From NCBI GenBank assembly GCA_946405625.1, contig CAMJHQ010000003.1, forward strand, positions 62,001 to 126,000: 64,000 nucleotides of DNA, given 5' to 3'. Every line of letters starts with the position of its first letter. The stretch's first letter is position 1. The notes beneath the pieces were generated by a model. It was given only the letters and a program-made list of their open reading frames with translations, was not told where the DNA came from and searched no databases. Position numbers and translations under genes: made by a program. Below are positions 9,044 to 16,910 of this stretch, piece after piece. Source of the DNA: an uncultured Lachnospiraceae bacterium. Lineage in GTDB: Bacteria > Bacillota > Clostridia > Lachnospirales > Lachnospiraceae.

Positions 9044-10240
9044 CTACTGATTTCGGACAGTCTTATCAGGGATAGCATCATGGATTTCCCTGAACTTATC
9101 TCTATATATAATAAACATTCTTACAACCGCAGGATCAAAATGCTTACCGCTTTCTTTCATGATCTCTTCATACGCTTCATCAACCGACCATCCTTTCTTA
9201 TATGAACGATCAGCCGTAAGAGCATCAAAAACATCACAAACAGCAATAAGTCTGGAAATGTATGCGATTTCTCCGCCCTTCATTCCAAGATAACCGGTTC
9301 CGTCCCATCTCTCATGATGCTCTTTCGCCATTACTGCAGCGAGCTTCATGATTTCACCGGGGCAGTTTCTGAGAAGTGCCTCTCCATAAAGAACATGGCT
9401 CTTCATAATGCTGAATTCTTCATCGGTCAGTTTACCCGGCTTATCCAGAACCTCCTCAGGTATCATAAGCTTTCCGATATCATGCATCATAGCAGCAGTA
9501 GCAACCTTCTCATTATATTCATCATCAAAGCCTGAAGCTTTTCCGAGAACCTTCATATATTCCGCAACTCTCTTAATATGTTCACCGGTCTCAAGTGATT
9601 TTGTTTCACTCATCTCAGAGAAAGCATATATGAGATATTTTTCATTCTCCTGCATAGTAATTGCAGTATCCATATATTTCTCTACCATCTGAGAATTTCT
9701 CGAAACGATAAAGAATGCCATGAAAGAAAAGAAAACTATAATAAGAATAAGCGGGAATATCATCCCGATATATATATCTTCAGTACTTGAAAATGTCGTA
9801 TTCCTTAAAACGAGCTCAGGATGATTTATCTGAAACCAGGCTGATACAAGCATGATTGCTGATTCGAGCATCGATGTATAAAGAACAAATGTTCTGTTAT
9901 AATACATTGACGCAAGAAGTATCGGGAAAAGAACAAGGGCAAAACACAACGTATTAAACTGCGTTACCAGAATACCCGTTACTATGACAATAGAAAAAAT
10001 GATAATATGCCGGGTAATCTTCATCGAATACATCCTGAATACAGGAATGATTATACACGGCAAAAGATTAAATATCGCACATAGAATAGCCGTTATCAAA
10101 AGAACTTTAGGATCGTACTTTCCGAATATAAAAATAAGGAAATAAAACAGCACAATAAAATACAGAACGACCTTAAGACATCTGACAGAAATTCTGTTTA
10201 TTTCTTCATTACTTTTATTTCTGTAATAGACTTTATCCAT
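9044..10240 (-). CDS. Membrane-anchored HD-GYP domain phosphodiesterase-like protein
   Basis: A 398-residue protein. Residues 20-190 contain about six hydrophobic membrane segments, and an HD-GYP domain follows from about 200. The metal-binding motifs MMHDIGKLMIPEEVLDKPGKL and HHERWDGTGYLG are clear. HD-GYP proteins usually hydrolyse cyclic-di-GMP. The motif here reads GTGYL where GYP is usual; such changes occur in the family and activity cannot be judged from this. The start ATG has CGGAG upstream. A GGDEF protein at 30755 would be the opposing enzyme in the window. Confidence 0.9.
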   Translation of the reverse strand: MDKVYYRNKSNEEINRISVRCLKVVLYFIVLFYFLIFIFGKYDPKVLLITAILCAIFNLLPCIIIPVFRMYSMKITRHIIIFSIVIVTGILVTQFNTLCFALVLFPILLASMYYNRTFVLYTSMLESAIMLVSAWFQINHPELVLRNTTFSSTEDIYIGMIFPLILIIVFFSFMAFFIVSRNSQMVEKYMDTAITMQENEKYLIYAFSEMSETKSLETGEHIKRVAEYMKVLGKASGFDDEYNEKVATAAMMHDIGKLMIPEEVLDKPGKLTDEEFSIMKSHVLYGEALLRNCPGEIMKLAAVMAKEHHERWDGTGYLGMKGGEIAYISRLIAVCDVFDALTADRSYKKGWSVDEAYEEIMKESGKHFDPAVVRMFIIYRDKFREIHDAIPDKTVRNQ

Positions 10241-10261
10241 ATGCTCCGAGAAGCTCCCCTG

Positions 10262-10303
10262 TTAAAAATGAGATGTGCCTTACACTATCAGACACACCTC
10301 ATT
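10262..10303 (-). terminator. Terminator after rsfS
   Basis: On the minus strand an 11-bp stem (AATGAGGTGTG / CACATCTCATT, one G-T pair) with a 15-base loop is followed by TTTTTAAC. It closes the obgE-yhbY-nadD-yqeK-rsfS transcript before the HD-GYP gene. Confidence 0.8.
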
Positions 10304-10315
10304 ATCATACCATTT

Positions 10316-10660
10316 TTAGTCCTCTTTTACAACAATTGGGTCTGCATCTCTCCATGTACCATCGATATTATAGAAATCTCTCATTTCCTCTGAAAAAAGA
10401 TGTACTACAATATCGCCGTAATCAAGAAGTACCCAGCCGCTTTCCGATCTTCCTTCACGACCGATAAGATTATATTCGTTTTTAACCATTGTTTCTTCAA
10501 CGCCATCAACCATAGCATCCAGCTGAGACTTATTTGAAGCAGATGCTATAACAAATCCGTCACAGATTGATGTAAGCTGAGTTATATCAAGTGCTTTGAT
10601 ATCAAATGCTTTCTTTGATTCAAGTGCTTTTACGGTTTTTTCTATCATGTCTTTATACAT
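10316..10660 (-). CDS. rsfS: Ribosome silencing factor RsfS (Iojap family)
   Basis: A protein of 114 residues that binds ribosomal protein L14 and blocks subunit joining when nutrients are scarce. Family sequence is seen in KALESKKAFDIKALDI, SQLDAMVDGVEE, GWVLLDYGDIVVHLF and the C-terminal DFYNIDGTWRDA. Two starts are possible: GTG at 10664-10666, four bases after AGGAG, or ATG at 10658-10660, ten bases after it; I list the ATG. It is the last gene of the obg operon, 17 bases after yqeK, followed by a terminator. Confidence 0.95.
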   Translation of the reverse strand: MYKDMIEKTVKALESKKAFDIKALDITQLTSICDGFVIASASNKSQLDAMVDGVEETMVKNEYNLIGREGRSESGWVLLDYGDIVVHLFSEEMRDFYNIDGTWRDADPIVVKED

Positions 10661-10677
10661 TGCCACTGTTCTCCTGT

Positions 10678-11250
10678 CTATTCTGCCTTACTGTAATAGT
10701 CATATGTTTCCTGAGTAAGCTCATCTATTGCATAATCTCTTGTCCAGAGATATTCAAGAGTATTTCGTAAAATGTGAAGGACACATTTATCCAGATCAGT
10801 AAAGGCTTCTTTCCTTATTGCCGGAAGTTCGTCAAGCATCTTACGATTTGGTTCTATATAATCTGCCACATATATTATCTTATCAAGTAAGGTCATCTTT
10901 GGACGTCCGGTAGTATGATATATGATCGAATCAAGTATTTCCTGATCCTTTATTCCGAACTTCTCTTTAGCATAATATGCTCCGAGCTTACCGTGAAGGA
11001 GATCCGGATTGGCATATTCACTGCTGTTTATTGAAATTCCGAACTTCTTGGCCTTTTTCAGCTTCTCTTCCTCTGTAAAGCATTTAGCATTATCATGCAG
11101 CAGGCCTGCAATCCTCGCCTTCTCAACATCATAGCCATATGTCATAGCCAGACATGCCGCTGTATACTCAACTCCTATCGAATGAACAAATCTTTTATCC
11201 GAAAGCTTCTTCTTAAGCTTCTTAACCGCTTCATCTCTGTCAAACTGCAT
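10678..11250 (-). CDS. yqeK: YqeK-type HD domain hydrolase (probable Ap4A hydrolase)
   Basis: A 190-residue HD-family protein. The metal ligands are visible in FVHSIGVEYTAACLA, IAGLLHDNAKC and IIYHTTGRPKMTLLDKIIYVADYIEPNR. Members of this family have been shown to be symmetrical diadenosine tetraphosphate hydrolases; the same activity is inferred here from family and context. The gene overlaps the 3' end of nadD, and the ATG at 11248-11250 is eight bases after GAGG and so preferred over the GTG in the ORF track. The nadD-yqeK-rsfS order is conserved in Firmicutes. Confidence 0.93.
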   Translation of the reverse strand: MQFDRDEAVKKLKKKLSDKRFVHSIGVEYTAACLAMTYGYDVEKARIAGLLHDNAKCFTEEEKLKKAKKFGISINSSEYANPDLLHGKLGAYYAKEKFGIKDQEILDSIIYHTTGRPKMTLLDKIIYVADYIEPNRKMLDELPAIRKEAFTDLDKCVLHILRNTLEYLWTRDYAIDELTQETYDYYSKAE

Positions 11251-11872
11251 CACTAATACCTCTGTAAAGCTTATTATTTTTTATATATTCGGCAACCTCA
11301 TCAGTAACAAGTCCCTTCAGGCTCTTACCCTTTGAAGCTCTGAGTCTGATATCGGTTGATGAAATATTGCATTCTTCCATATTGAGCAGCAATATTGCAG
11401 CATCACTGTGTCTGGTATAAATATCTCTGATTATATCTTTAGACCTGTCTCTGTCAGTTTTGCCTCTTACAGCCGTAAGAAATGTAACACTGCCGAGAAG
11501 TTCATCCGCATCAACCCATTTCTCGACCCATTCAAGGCTGTCCCCACCGATGATAAAGTAAATCTTTCTGTCCTGATCTTCCTTCTTTAATTCTCTGATC
11601 GTATCGATTGTATGGGTTATTCCACCGCGCTTTATTTCCATATCAGACACACTTAGATAAGGATAATCCTTGATCATAAGATTTATCATATTTATTCTGT
11701 CTTTATCAGGAGCAAATTTATCATTATCTTTATAATATGTTGATTTATTGGGCATAAATACGATATTATCCAGACCGTATTCGCTATGAGCCGCCTTAAC
11801 CATTTCGAGATGTCCGAGATGGACCGGATTAAAGGAGCCGCCCATTATCGTTATATTATTTTCTCTTATCAT
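11240..11872 (-). CDS. nadD: Nicotinate-nucleotide adenylyltransferase
   Basis: A 210-residue enzyme that adenylates nicotinate mononucleotide in NAD synthesis. The nucleotidyltransferase signature GGSFNPVHLGHL is near the N-terminus and the ISSTDIR motif lies near the C-terminus. Its start overlaps yhbY by 17 bases and its end overlaps yqeK, typical of tight translational coupling in this operon. Confidence 0.96.
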   Translation of the reverse strand: MIRENNITIMGGSFNPVHLGHLEMVKAAHSEYGLDNIVFMPNKSTYYKDNDKFAPDKDRINMINLMIKDYPYLSVSDMEIKRGGITHTIDTIRELKKEDQDRKIYFIIGGDSLEWVEKWVDADELLGSVTFLTAVRGKTDRDRSKDIIRDIYTRHSDAAILLLNMEECNISSTDIRLRASKGKSLKGLVTDEVAEYIKNNKLYRGISDAV

Positions 11873-12173
11873 TAACTTTCTTTTCTCCCGGGAAGTAAAT
11901 CTTTATATTTTCATTATTTCTCTTATATAAAACAATCTTTCTTCCGATAACCTGAACAACCTCGGAACGAGATCTTTCAGCAAGTGTATGTGCGATTTCA
12001 TTAATATCGTCCTCGCAATTTTTAAGTACATTTATCTTTATAAGCTCTCTGGCAGTGAGTGCTTCATCTGCCGCTTTTACAAATTCCGGTGTAAGACTGG
12101 ATTTACCAAGTGAAAGAACCGGTGTAATATTCATTGCGAGCCCTTTAAGAAATGCTCTGTCTTTAGTAGTCAT
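11856..12173 (-). CDS. yhbY: YhbY-type RNA-binding protein (CRM domain)
   Basis: A 105-residue protein made of one CRM RNA-binding domain, associated with 50S subunit precursors. The hallmarks are FLKGLAMNITPVLSLGKSSLTPEF, LIKINVLKNC and the GxxG-like VIGRKIVLYKRN. It lies between obgE and nadD, 48 bases after obgE, in the common Firmicute order. Confidence 0.94.
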   Translation of the reverse strand: MTTKDRAFLKGLAMNITPVLSLGKSSLTPEFVKAADEALTARELIKINVLKNCEDDINEIAHTLAERSRSEVVQVIGRKIVLYKRNNENIKIYFPGEKKVNDKRK

Positions 12174-12221
12174 TTTTATTCCTCTTTCAAAATATAATAA
12201 TATATGCCGGCTGTAAGATAT

Positions 12222-13514
12222 TTATTCGTAATATACGAACTCGTGGCCGTAGACATTGACCGTGTCTCCTTCTTTCATGCCGAGAGCAACCAGCTCGTCA
12301 AGAATACCATTCTTCTTCATAAAGTTCTGGAAGAACAGGAATCCCTTCTCATCTTCAAGATTTGTATATCCAAGCATCCTTTCAACTCTTGGTCCTTCTA
12401 CAAGGTATGTATCCTTAAGATCCGTAGACTTAGAACAATAAATTGGAAGCTCCGGAGAATCCTTCAGTTCTTCTATATCCATTTCAGATTCAAATACCAT
12501 ATTTTCCTTAGGTATTGTCTGGAGAATTTCAAATACCGCATTCAGGAGTTCACGTACACCTTCTCCCGTAGCAGCTGAAATCGGATATACATTAATATCA
12601 GGAAAAGCCTCATGCAGCTTACTGATCACTGCATTTCTATCTTCTTCAGAAAGAATATCCAGTTTATTTGCAGCAATAACCATCGGACGTGATGCGAGTT
12701 CTTCATTATAAGTCTTAAGCTCGCTGTTTATAACCTTGATATCTTCAATAGGATCTCTATCTTCAACAGATGCCGCATCGATCACGTGAATAAGAACTCT
12801 TGTTCTTTCAATATGTCTGAGGAAATCAAAGCCGAGGCCAACACCTTCGGATGCACCTTCAATGATTCCCGGTATATCCGCCATAACGAAACCTCTTTCA
12901 GGTCCGAGGTCGACAACACCTAAATTCGGAACCAATGTAGTAAAATGATAATCGGCAATCTTAGGTCTCGCATTTGAAACTGATGCAAGAAGCGTTGATT
13001 TACCTACACTCGGAAAACCGACAAGTCCTACATCGGCAATCATTTTCAGTTCAAGAGTGAGATATTTCTCAGTAGCAGGCTGACCGGGCTGAGCATATTT
13101 AGGAGCCTGCATAACGCTTGTAACATAATGACGGTTACCTCTTCCGCCATGACCGCCATGCATAAGGATGAACGGCTCTGTTCTGTCAGCCATATCGATA
13201 ATAACTTTACCTGATTCAAAATCTCTTATTACGGTTCCCGGTGGTACCTTAAGAGTAATATCCGCACCATTAGCACCGTGACAATTACGCTTACCGCCTT
13301 CCTGTCCGTCGCCGGCTTTATACTTTCTTACATTTCTGAAATCAGTTAAAGTATTAAGTCCGGGATCAACAACAACATATACATTGCCGCCGTCACCACC
13401 GTCACCACCATCAGGGCCTCCATTAGGTACATAGAGTTCTCTTCGGAATGAAACATGTCCGTCTCCGCCCTTACCGGATCTTACAAATATTTTAGCTCTG
13501 TCCGCAAAATACAT
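12222..13514 (-). CDS. obgE: Obg family GTPase
   Basis: A 430-residue essential GTPase for large-subunit assembly and stress signalling. It has the glycine-rich Obg fold (GGDGHVSFRRE, GGPDGGDGGDGGNVYV) in residues 1-158, a GTPase domain (GFPSVGKST, DIPGIIEGASEGVGLG, NKLD) and a C-terminal OCT domain. The ORF track begins at GTG 13523 within the ribosome site; the ATG at 13512-13514 is six bases after AGGTG and gives the family start MYFADRAKIF. A strong terminator lies just upstream, between rpmA and obgE. Confidence 0.97.
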   Translation of the reverse strand: MYFADRAKIFVRSGKGGDGHVSFRRELYVPNGGPDGGDGGDGGNVYVVVDPGLNTLTDFRNVRKYKAGDGQEGGKRNCHGANGADITLKVPPGTVIRDFESGKVIIDMADRTEPFILMHGGHGGRGNRHYVTSVMQAPKYAQPGQPATEKYLTLELKMIADVGLVGFPSVGKSTLLASVSNARPKIADYHFTTLVPNLGVVDLGPERGFVMADIPGIIEGASEGVGLGFDFLRHIERTRVLIHVIDAASVEDRDPIEDIKVINSELKTYNEELASRPMVIAANKLDILSEEDRNAVISKLHEAFPDINVYPISAATGEGVRELLNAVFEILQTIPKENMVFESEMDIEELKDSPELPIYCSKSTDLKDTYLVEGPRVERMLGYTNLEDEKGFLFFQNFMKKNGILDELVALGMKEGDTVNVYGHEFVYYE

Positions 13515-13528
13515 ACAAATCACCTTTT

Positions 13529-13567
13529 AATATAATAAAAAGGAGCTTTGTAAAACTACAAAGCTCC
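13529..13567 (-). terminator. Strong terminator between rpmA and obgE
   Basis: An 11-bp perfect stem (GGAGCTTTGTA / TACAAAGCTCC) with a 4-base loop is followed on the minus strand by TTTTTATTATATT. It would end the rplU-prp-rpmA message, so obgE depends on read-through or on a promoter that I could not identify in the 27 bases left. Confidence 0.88.
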
Positions 13568-13592
13568 ATTCGTTTAGATACGTAATCGAAGA

Positions 13593-13871
13593 TTAAGCTA
13601 CAGGATAAATTGAAACCTGCTTCTTATCCCTTCCGAGTCTCTCATATCTTACAACTCCATCTGTTAATGCGAAAAGTGTGTCGTCTCCGCCACGTCCAAC
13701 ATTAAGTCCCGGATGGATCTTTGTTCCACGCTGTGTATAAAGTACATTTCCAGCCTTTACAAACTGTCCGTCTGCTCTTTTTGCTCCAAGTCTCTTGGAT
13801 GCTGAATCTCTACCGTTCTTGGTAGAACCCATTCCCTTTTTATGAGCGAAGAGCTGTAAATTCATCTGCAT
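13593..13871 (-). CDS. rpmA: 50S ribosomal protein L27 with cleavable N-terminus
   Basis: A 92-residue L27. It begins [17 protein letters not shown], the Firmicute form in which the peptide before AHKKG is removed by the protease Prp before the protein can work at the peptidyl transferase centre. [22 protein letters not shown] and [20 protein letters not shown] confirm the family. The ATG directly follows the prp stop (TAAATG) and has GGGAGG eight bases upstream. Confidence 0.97.
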   Translation of the reverse strand: MQMNLQLFAHKKGMGSTKNGRDSASKRLGAKRADGQFVKAGNVLYTQRGTKIHPGLNVGRGGDDTLFALTDGVVRYERLGRDKKQVSIYPVA

Positions 13872-14198
13872 TTAATTTACCTCCCTAAAAAACACCTTAA
13901 TATATTCATCCGAATCATATTCTTTGTAGATATCACAAAGACCGAGTCTTAAAGACTTTATAATAAGCTCGCTTTCAGGACTTACCTTTCCGCATACTTT
14001 ACAATTGATCGTTCCTTCCGAATCTTCGGAAATGATCGTATCATTAGTAAGCTGCTCAAGGCTGTTAACAGCATTTATGGTCAGAGCGGAAACCGCAGCA
14101 CATATAATGTCACGTCCCTCATCATCATAATCTGCATGGCCCTTTACAGAGAAGCCTATATATTGGCCGTTTCTTGTATAGAAAGCTGCTTTTATCAT
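13872..14198 (-). CDS. prp: Ribosomal-processing cysteine protease Prp
   Basis: A 108-residue protease of the YsxB/DUF464 family that trims the N-terminus of L27. The catalytic His and Cys are visible in FSVKGHADYDDEGRDIICAAVSAL. The ORF track starts at 14228; the ATG at 14196-14198 (MIKAAFYTRNGQ) matches the family start and has AGGCAGGA upstream. It lies between rplU and rpmA, its substrate gene, the standard order in Firmicutes. Confidence 0.94.
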   Translation of the reverse strand: MIKAAFYTRNGQYIGFSVKGHADYDDEGRDIICAAVSALTINAVNSLEQLTNDTIISEDSEGTINCKVCGKVSPESELIIKSLRLGLCDIYKEYDSDEYIKVFFREVN

Positions 14199-14239
14199 AA
14201 TCCTGCCTTCGTTCGTGATATTCTGCAAATCAAAACTAC

Positions 14240-14548
14240 TTACGCATTGATGCTTTCAATCTTTACTTCTGTGTAAGGCTGTCTGTGTCCGTTCTTCTTG
14301 TGGTAACCGGACTTTCTCTTGTAGTGATATACTACAACCTTCTTAGCCTTAGCAGTCTTTACAACAGTAGCCTTAACAGATGCGCTCTTTACGTCATTAC
14401 CGCAAACAACTCCATCATCTGTTGATACAAGGATAACATCATCAAATGTAACCTCAGCGCCATCTTCAGCTCCGAGCTTTTCTACCTTAATAACGTCTCC
14501 TTCTTCTACTTTGTACTGCTTTCCACCTGTTGCTATAATAGCATACAT
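14240..14548 (-). CDS. rplU: 50S ribosomal protein L21
   Basis: A 102-residue protein of the large subunit. MYAIIATGGKQYKVEEGD and KAKKVVVYHYKRKSGYHKKNGHRQPYTEVKI are diagnostic. It opens the rplU-prp-rpmA transcript and has a structured 5' leader and a good promoter. Confidence 0.98.
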   Translation of the reverse strand: MYAIIATGGKQYKVEEGDVIKVEKLGAEDGAEVTFDDVILVSTDDGVVCGNDVKSASVKATVVKTAKAKKVVVYHYKRKSGYHKKNGHRQPYTEVKIESINA

Positions 14549-14637
14549 GGCTAGTACCTCCTATACTTAAATCTCGCCGGTTTCGGTGGCGTCTCATATA
14601 ATCGGGCGCACTTTCCCTACCTCACCGTGCGGCATAC
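14549..14637 (-). promoter_or_regulatory. Structured rplU leader, candidate L21 leader
   Basis: The roughly 90-base untranslated leader contains two GC-rich hairpins in an AT-rich setting: one around CGCC...GGCG (14575-14591) and one around GTGCG...CGCAC (14606-14632) with GGTGAGGTAGGGAAA in its loop. Firmicute L21 operons carry a known autoregulatory leader at this place; identity with it is inferred from position and structure, not from a covariance search. Confidence 0.55.
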
Positions 14638-14643
14638 CGTGTT

Positions 14644-14672
14644 ATATTAACATATAGTTGTAACATCGTCAA
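14644..14672 (-). promoter_or_regulatory. Promoter of rplU-prp-rpmA
   Basis: TTGACG (14667-14672) and TAATAT (14644-14649) lie 17 bp apart on the minus strand, placing the transcription start near 14637. The -35 and spacer overlap the last codons of the upstream membrane protein gene. Confidence 0.75.
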
Positions 14673-15744
14673 TCTCTTTTTTATAAAAAACTTCAACAGT
14701 TTCAAAATATCTGAAATTCCTGGATGCTTCTCTGAAATCATGTTTTTTTCTTACAACCGAACCTGATGTAAAATATGAAACATCAGTTGTTGGATTTCCG
14801 GAAAATGACAGATGATTTTTCGGATTTTCAACAAAAGCCGTTTTTACACAGTCAGCTTTTTTTATTCTGTACTTTATCCTCTCTCTCATAAAAACCCAAA
14901 TAACGATGCATGTCAGAACTGCAGCAGCTATTATAAGAAGAATGCTTATTCCCAGATTAATAGAAAGATCTTTATGAAATATAATTAATAAAAATGCCGC
15001 AGCCAAAGCCCCCCATAAGGAATATACGGGACACTTTTGAAAAAGGATCGATAAAGATGCTCTCTTCAAAGCCGTCCTTGTAAGCACAGTTCTGTTTTCT
15101 TCAGTAATCAACCTCGGAGAACTATCAACCTTAAAAAGATCAGGATGAATAGCCATTTCAAGATCATCAAAATTCACATCATCAAGGAAATTATACTCCG
15201 GTGCCTCTGCTGCACCTGTAATATCCGACATCGGAATAATACAGACTGAGTCTTTATTCTTAAGAATATATACTCTGCTGCCTCTGTTTAACATCCTCGG
15301 TTTCTTAAAGTCTGTATAGACAAGTTCAAGATAATGAGGAACCGGACTCTTATAATCATTTTCAAGAATCGCATAATAAAGCTTATGATTGATCGTATTA
15401 TATAGAACCGTACCTGTATCAATCATTAGTTCCGGATCTTTAAACAACATTTTTAGAGATCTGTTCTTAATATAAACCTTGAGTAAATTATATATTACGA
15501 TTGCAAAAATAATAAATACAATAAAAACAGGCCAGAAATTATCATATGAAATAAAAAACTTATTACCATAGTCTTCAGCAAAATTTGGTATGACTACTAT
15601 CAGACCGGTTAATAGACCGATAATGATACCAAAATAATCAACAAATCTCGAATTACTAAAGCCATGACTTATAATTCCTGCAATAATATTATTCCTGTTT
15701 TCATAAAGCTTATTCTTTAAGCCTTCATCCGGTTTAATATACAT
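14647..15744 (-). CDS. Membrane protein of unknown function
   Basis: A 365-residue protein that I do not recognise. Two hydrophobic segments lie at about residues 35-55 (FGIIIGLLTGLIVVIP) and 70-92, and two more at about 240-285. Between the pairs is a soluble region of about 140 residues rich in beta-prone sequence. A C-terminal soluble tail of about 70 residues follows. It comes 24 bases after the RNase E/G gene and is likely co-transcribed with it. The rplU promoter sits in its last codons. Confidence 0.75.
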   Translation of the reverse strand: MYIKPDEGLKNKLYENRNNIIAGIISHGFSNSRFVDYFGIIIGLLTGLIVVIPNFAEDYGNKFFISYDNFWPVFIVFIIFAIVIYNLLKVYIKNRSLKMLFKDPELMIDTGTVLYNTINHKLYYAILENDYKSPVPHYLELVYTDFKKPRMLNRGSRVYILKNKDSVCIIPMSDITGAAEAPEYNFLDDVNFDDLEMAIHPDLFKVDSSPRLITEENRTVLTRTALKRASLSILFQKCPVYSLWGALAAAFLLIIFHKDLSINLGISILLIIAAAVLTCIVIWVFMRERIKYRIKKADCVKTAFVENPKNHLSFSGNPTTDVSYFTSGSVVRKKHDFREASRNFRYFETVEVFYKKEIDDVTTIC

Positions 15745-15768
15745 AGTTTATAAAAAATCCCCCAATAC

Positions 15769-16896
15769 TCAACCCTTCAATACTTCATGAAGCGGTTTTG
15801 ACTTCTTCTGTCTGGTAAGTTCGATAAGTCCAAGTCCTGTAGTATCAATATATACAGTTCTTGTAGAATCTCTACCAATAACTTCCTTAATATGTTCAAC
15901 CAGAATTTTATAGTTTTCCGTGTCTTTCATATTTATAAAATCTATTATAATTATTCCCGATAGATTTCTGACACGAAGCAGTCTTCCGATCATATCAGCA
16001 GCTTCCATATTGATTTTAAGAAAGTTCTGCTGTTTATCCTTCACAGATATAGCCTTACCGGAATTAACGTCTATAACCGTCATTGCTTCGGTAAGATCAA
16101 CATTTAGCCAGGCTCCGGATTTAAGATAAACTACTTTCTTCATAAACTTTGAAAGCTTCGTATCAATATTATACGAAATCAGAGCCTCATCATTTTCTAA
16201 CACTTCAAAATCATCGGATCTATATCTTTTACTTATTTCACGTATAGAGTTAGAAACATTTGTTTCATTTTTGTAGATCAAAGTGCCTGAAACAGAATGC
16301 TTAGAAAGATCTAAGGATTCATTTAGTTTACATAATAATTTTATGGTTTCTTCTCTTAAATCTTCAGAGGAAACTGATTCTGCATCAGTCCTTATTACCG
16401 CACCAATGAATTTGTCAGAAAGTCCGATTTTAGGAAGTTCTTCTGAAAAAATAGTCTCAAGTTCTTTCTTAAGAGCTTCTCTCTTAGCATTATCTTCGAT
16501 TCTTTTTGAAGCACCGATAACACCGCTTCTGTTAAGAACAATATTATTTCCGACAAATTCAAAATTGGCTGTAGCTTCTGCCTTCTTCGTCTTTACCTGC
16601 TCTCGCGCAATCTGAATCAGAAGAATATCGCCCTCGCATACCTTGTCTGTATTTGCAGTATGCCTGATAAATATATGCTTTCCTTCGTTATCTTTAAGAG
16701 AATAATATAGAGTATCTCCTGTTCCGGCATCAAGAAAAGCCGCATCTATATTACTTACGACCTTGGCAACTCTGGCAGTATAAATATTTCCCAGAGTGGA
16801 ATCTTCGGAAAGTGAAACTGTCTCAACCAGTTTTCCATCCTCAAGGATAAATCCGAGTTTCTTATTTTTATAATTTCCGATGATCAGTTTAGTCAT
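15769..16896 (-). CDS. rng: Ribonuclease E/G family protein, short form
   Basis: A 375-residue endoribonuclease-like protein. The N-terminus carries the S1-containing region (GNIYTARVAKVVSNIDAAFLDAG, HIFIRH, GDILLIQIAREQVKTKKAEATANFEF). The catalytic region has AMTVIDVNSGKA and GIIIIDFINM, the two metal-binding Asp motifs. The protein ends at TTGLGLIELTRQKKSKPLHEVLKG and lacks the CPxC zinc-link and the C-terminal domain of longer RNase G/E proteins. It is 14 bases after the UPF0210 gene. Confidence 0.9.
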   Translation of the reverse strand: MTKLIIGNYKNKKLGFILEDGKLVETVSLSEDSTLGNIYTARVAKVVSNIDAAFLDAGTGDTLYYSLKDNEGKHIFIRHTANTDKVCEGDILLIQIAREQVKTKKAEATANFEFVGNNIVLNRSGVIGASKRIEDNAKREALKKELETIFSEELPKIGLSDKFIGAVIRTDAESVSSEDLREETIKLLCKLNESLDLSKHSVSGTLIYKNETNVSNSIREISKRYRSDDFEVLENDEALISYNIDTKLSKFMKKVVYLKSGAWLNVDLTEAMTVIDVNSGKAISVKDKQQNFLKINMEAADMIGRLLRVRNLSGIIIIDFINMKDTENYKILVEHIKEVIGRDSTRTVYIDTTGLGLIELTRQKKSKPLHEVLKG

Positions 16897-16910
16897 ATCT
16901 TTACCATTTA

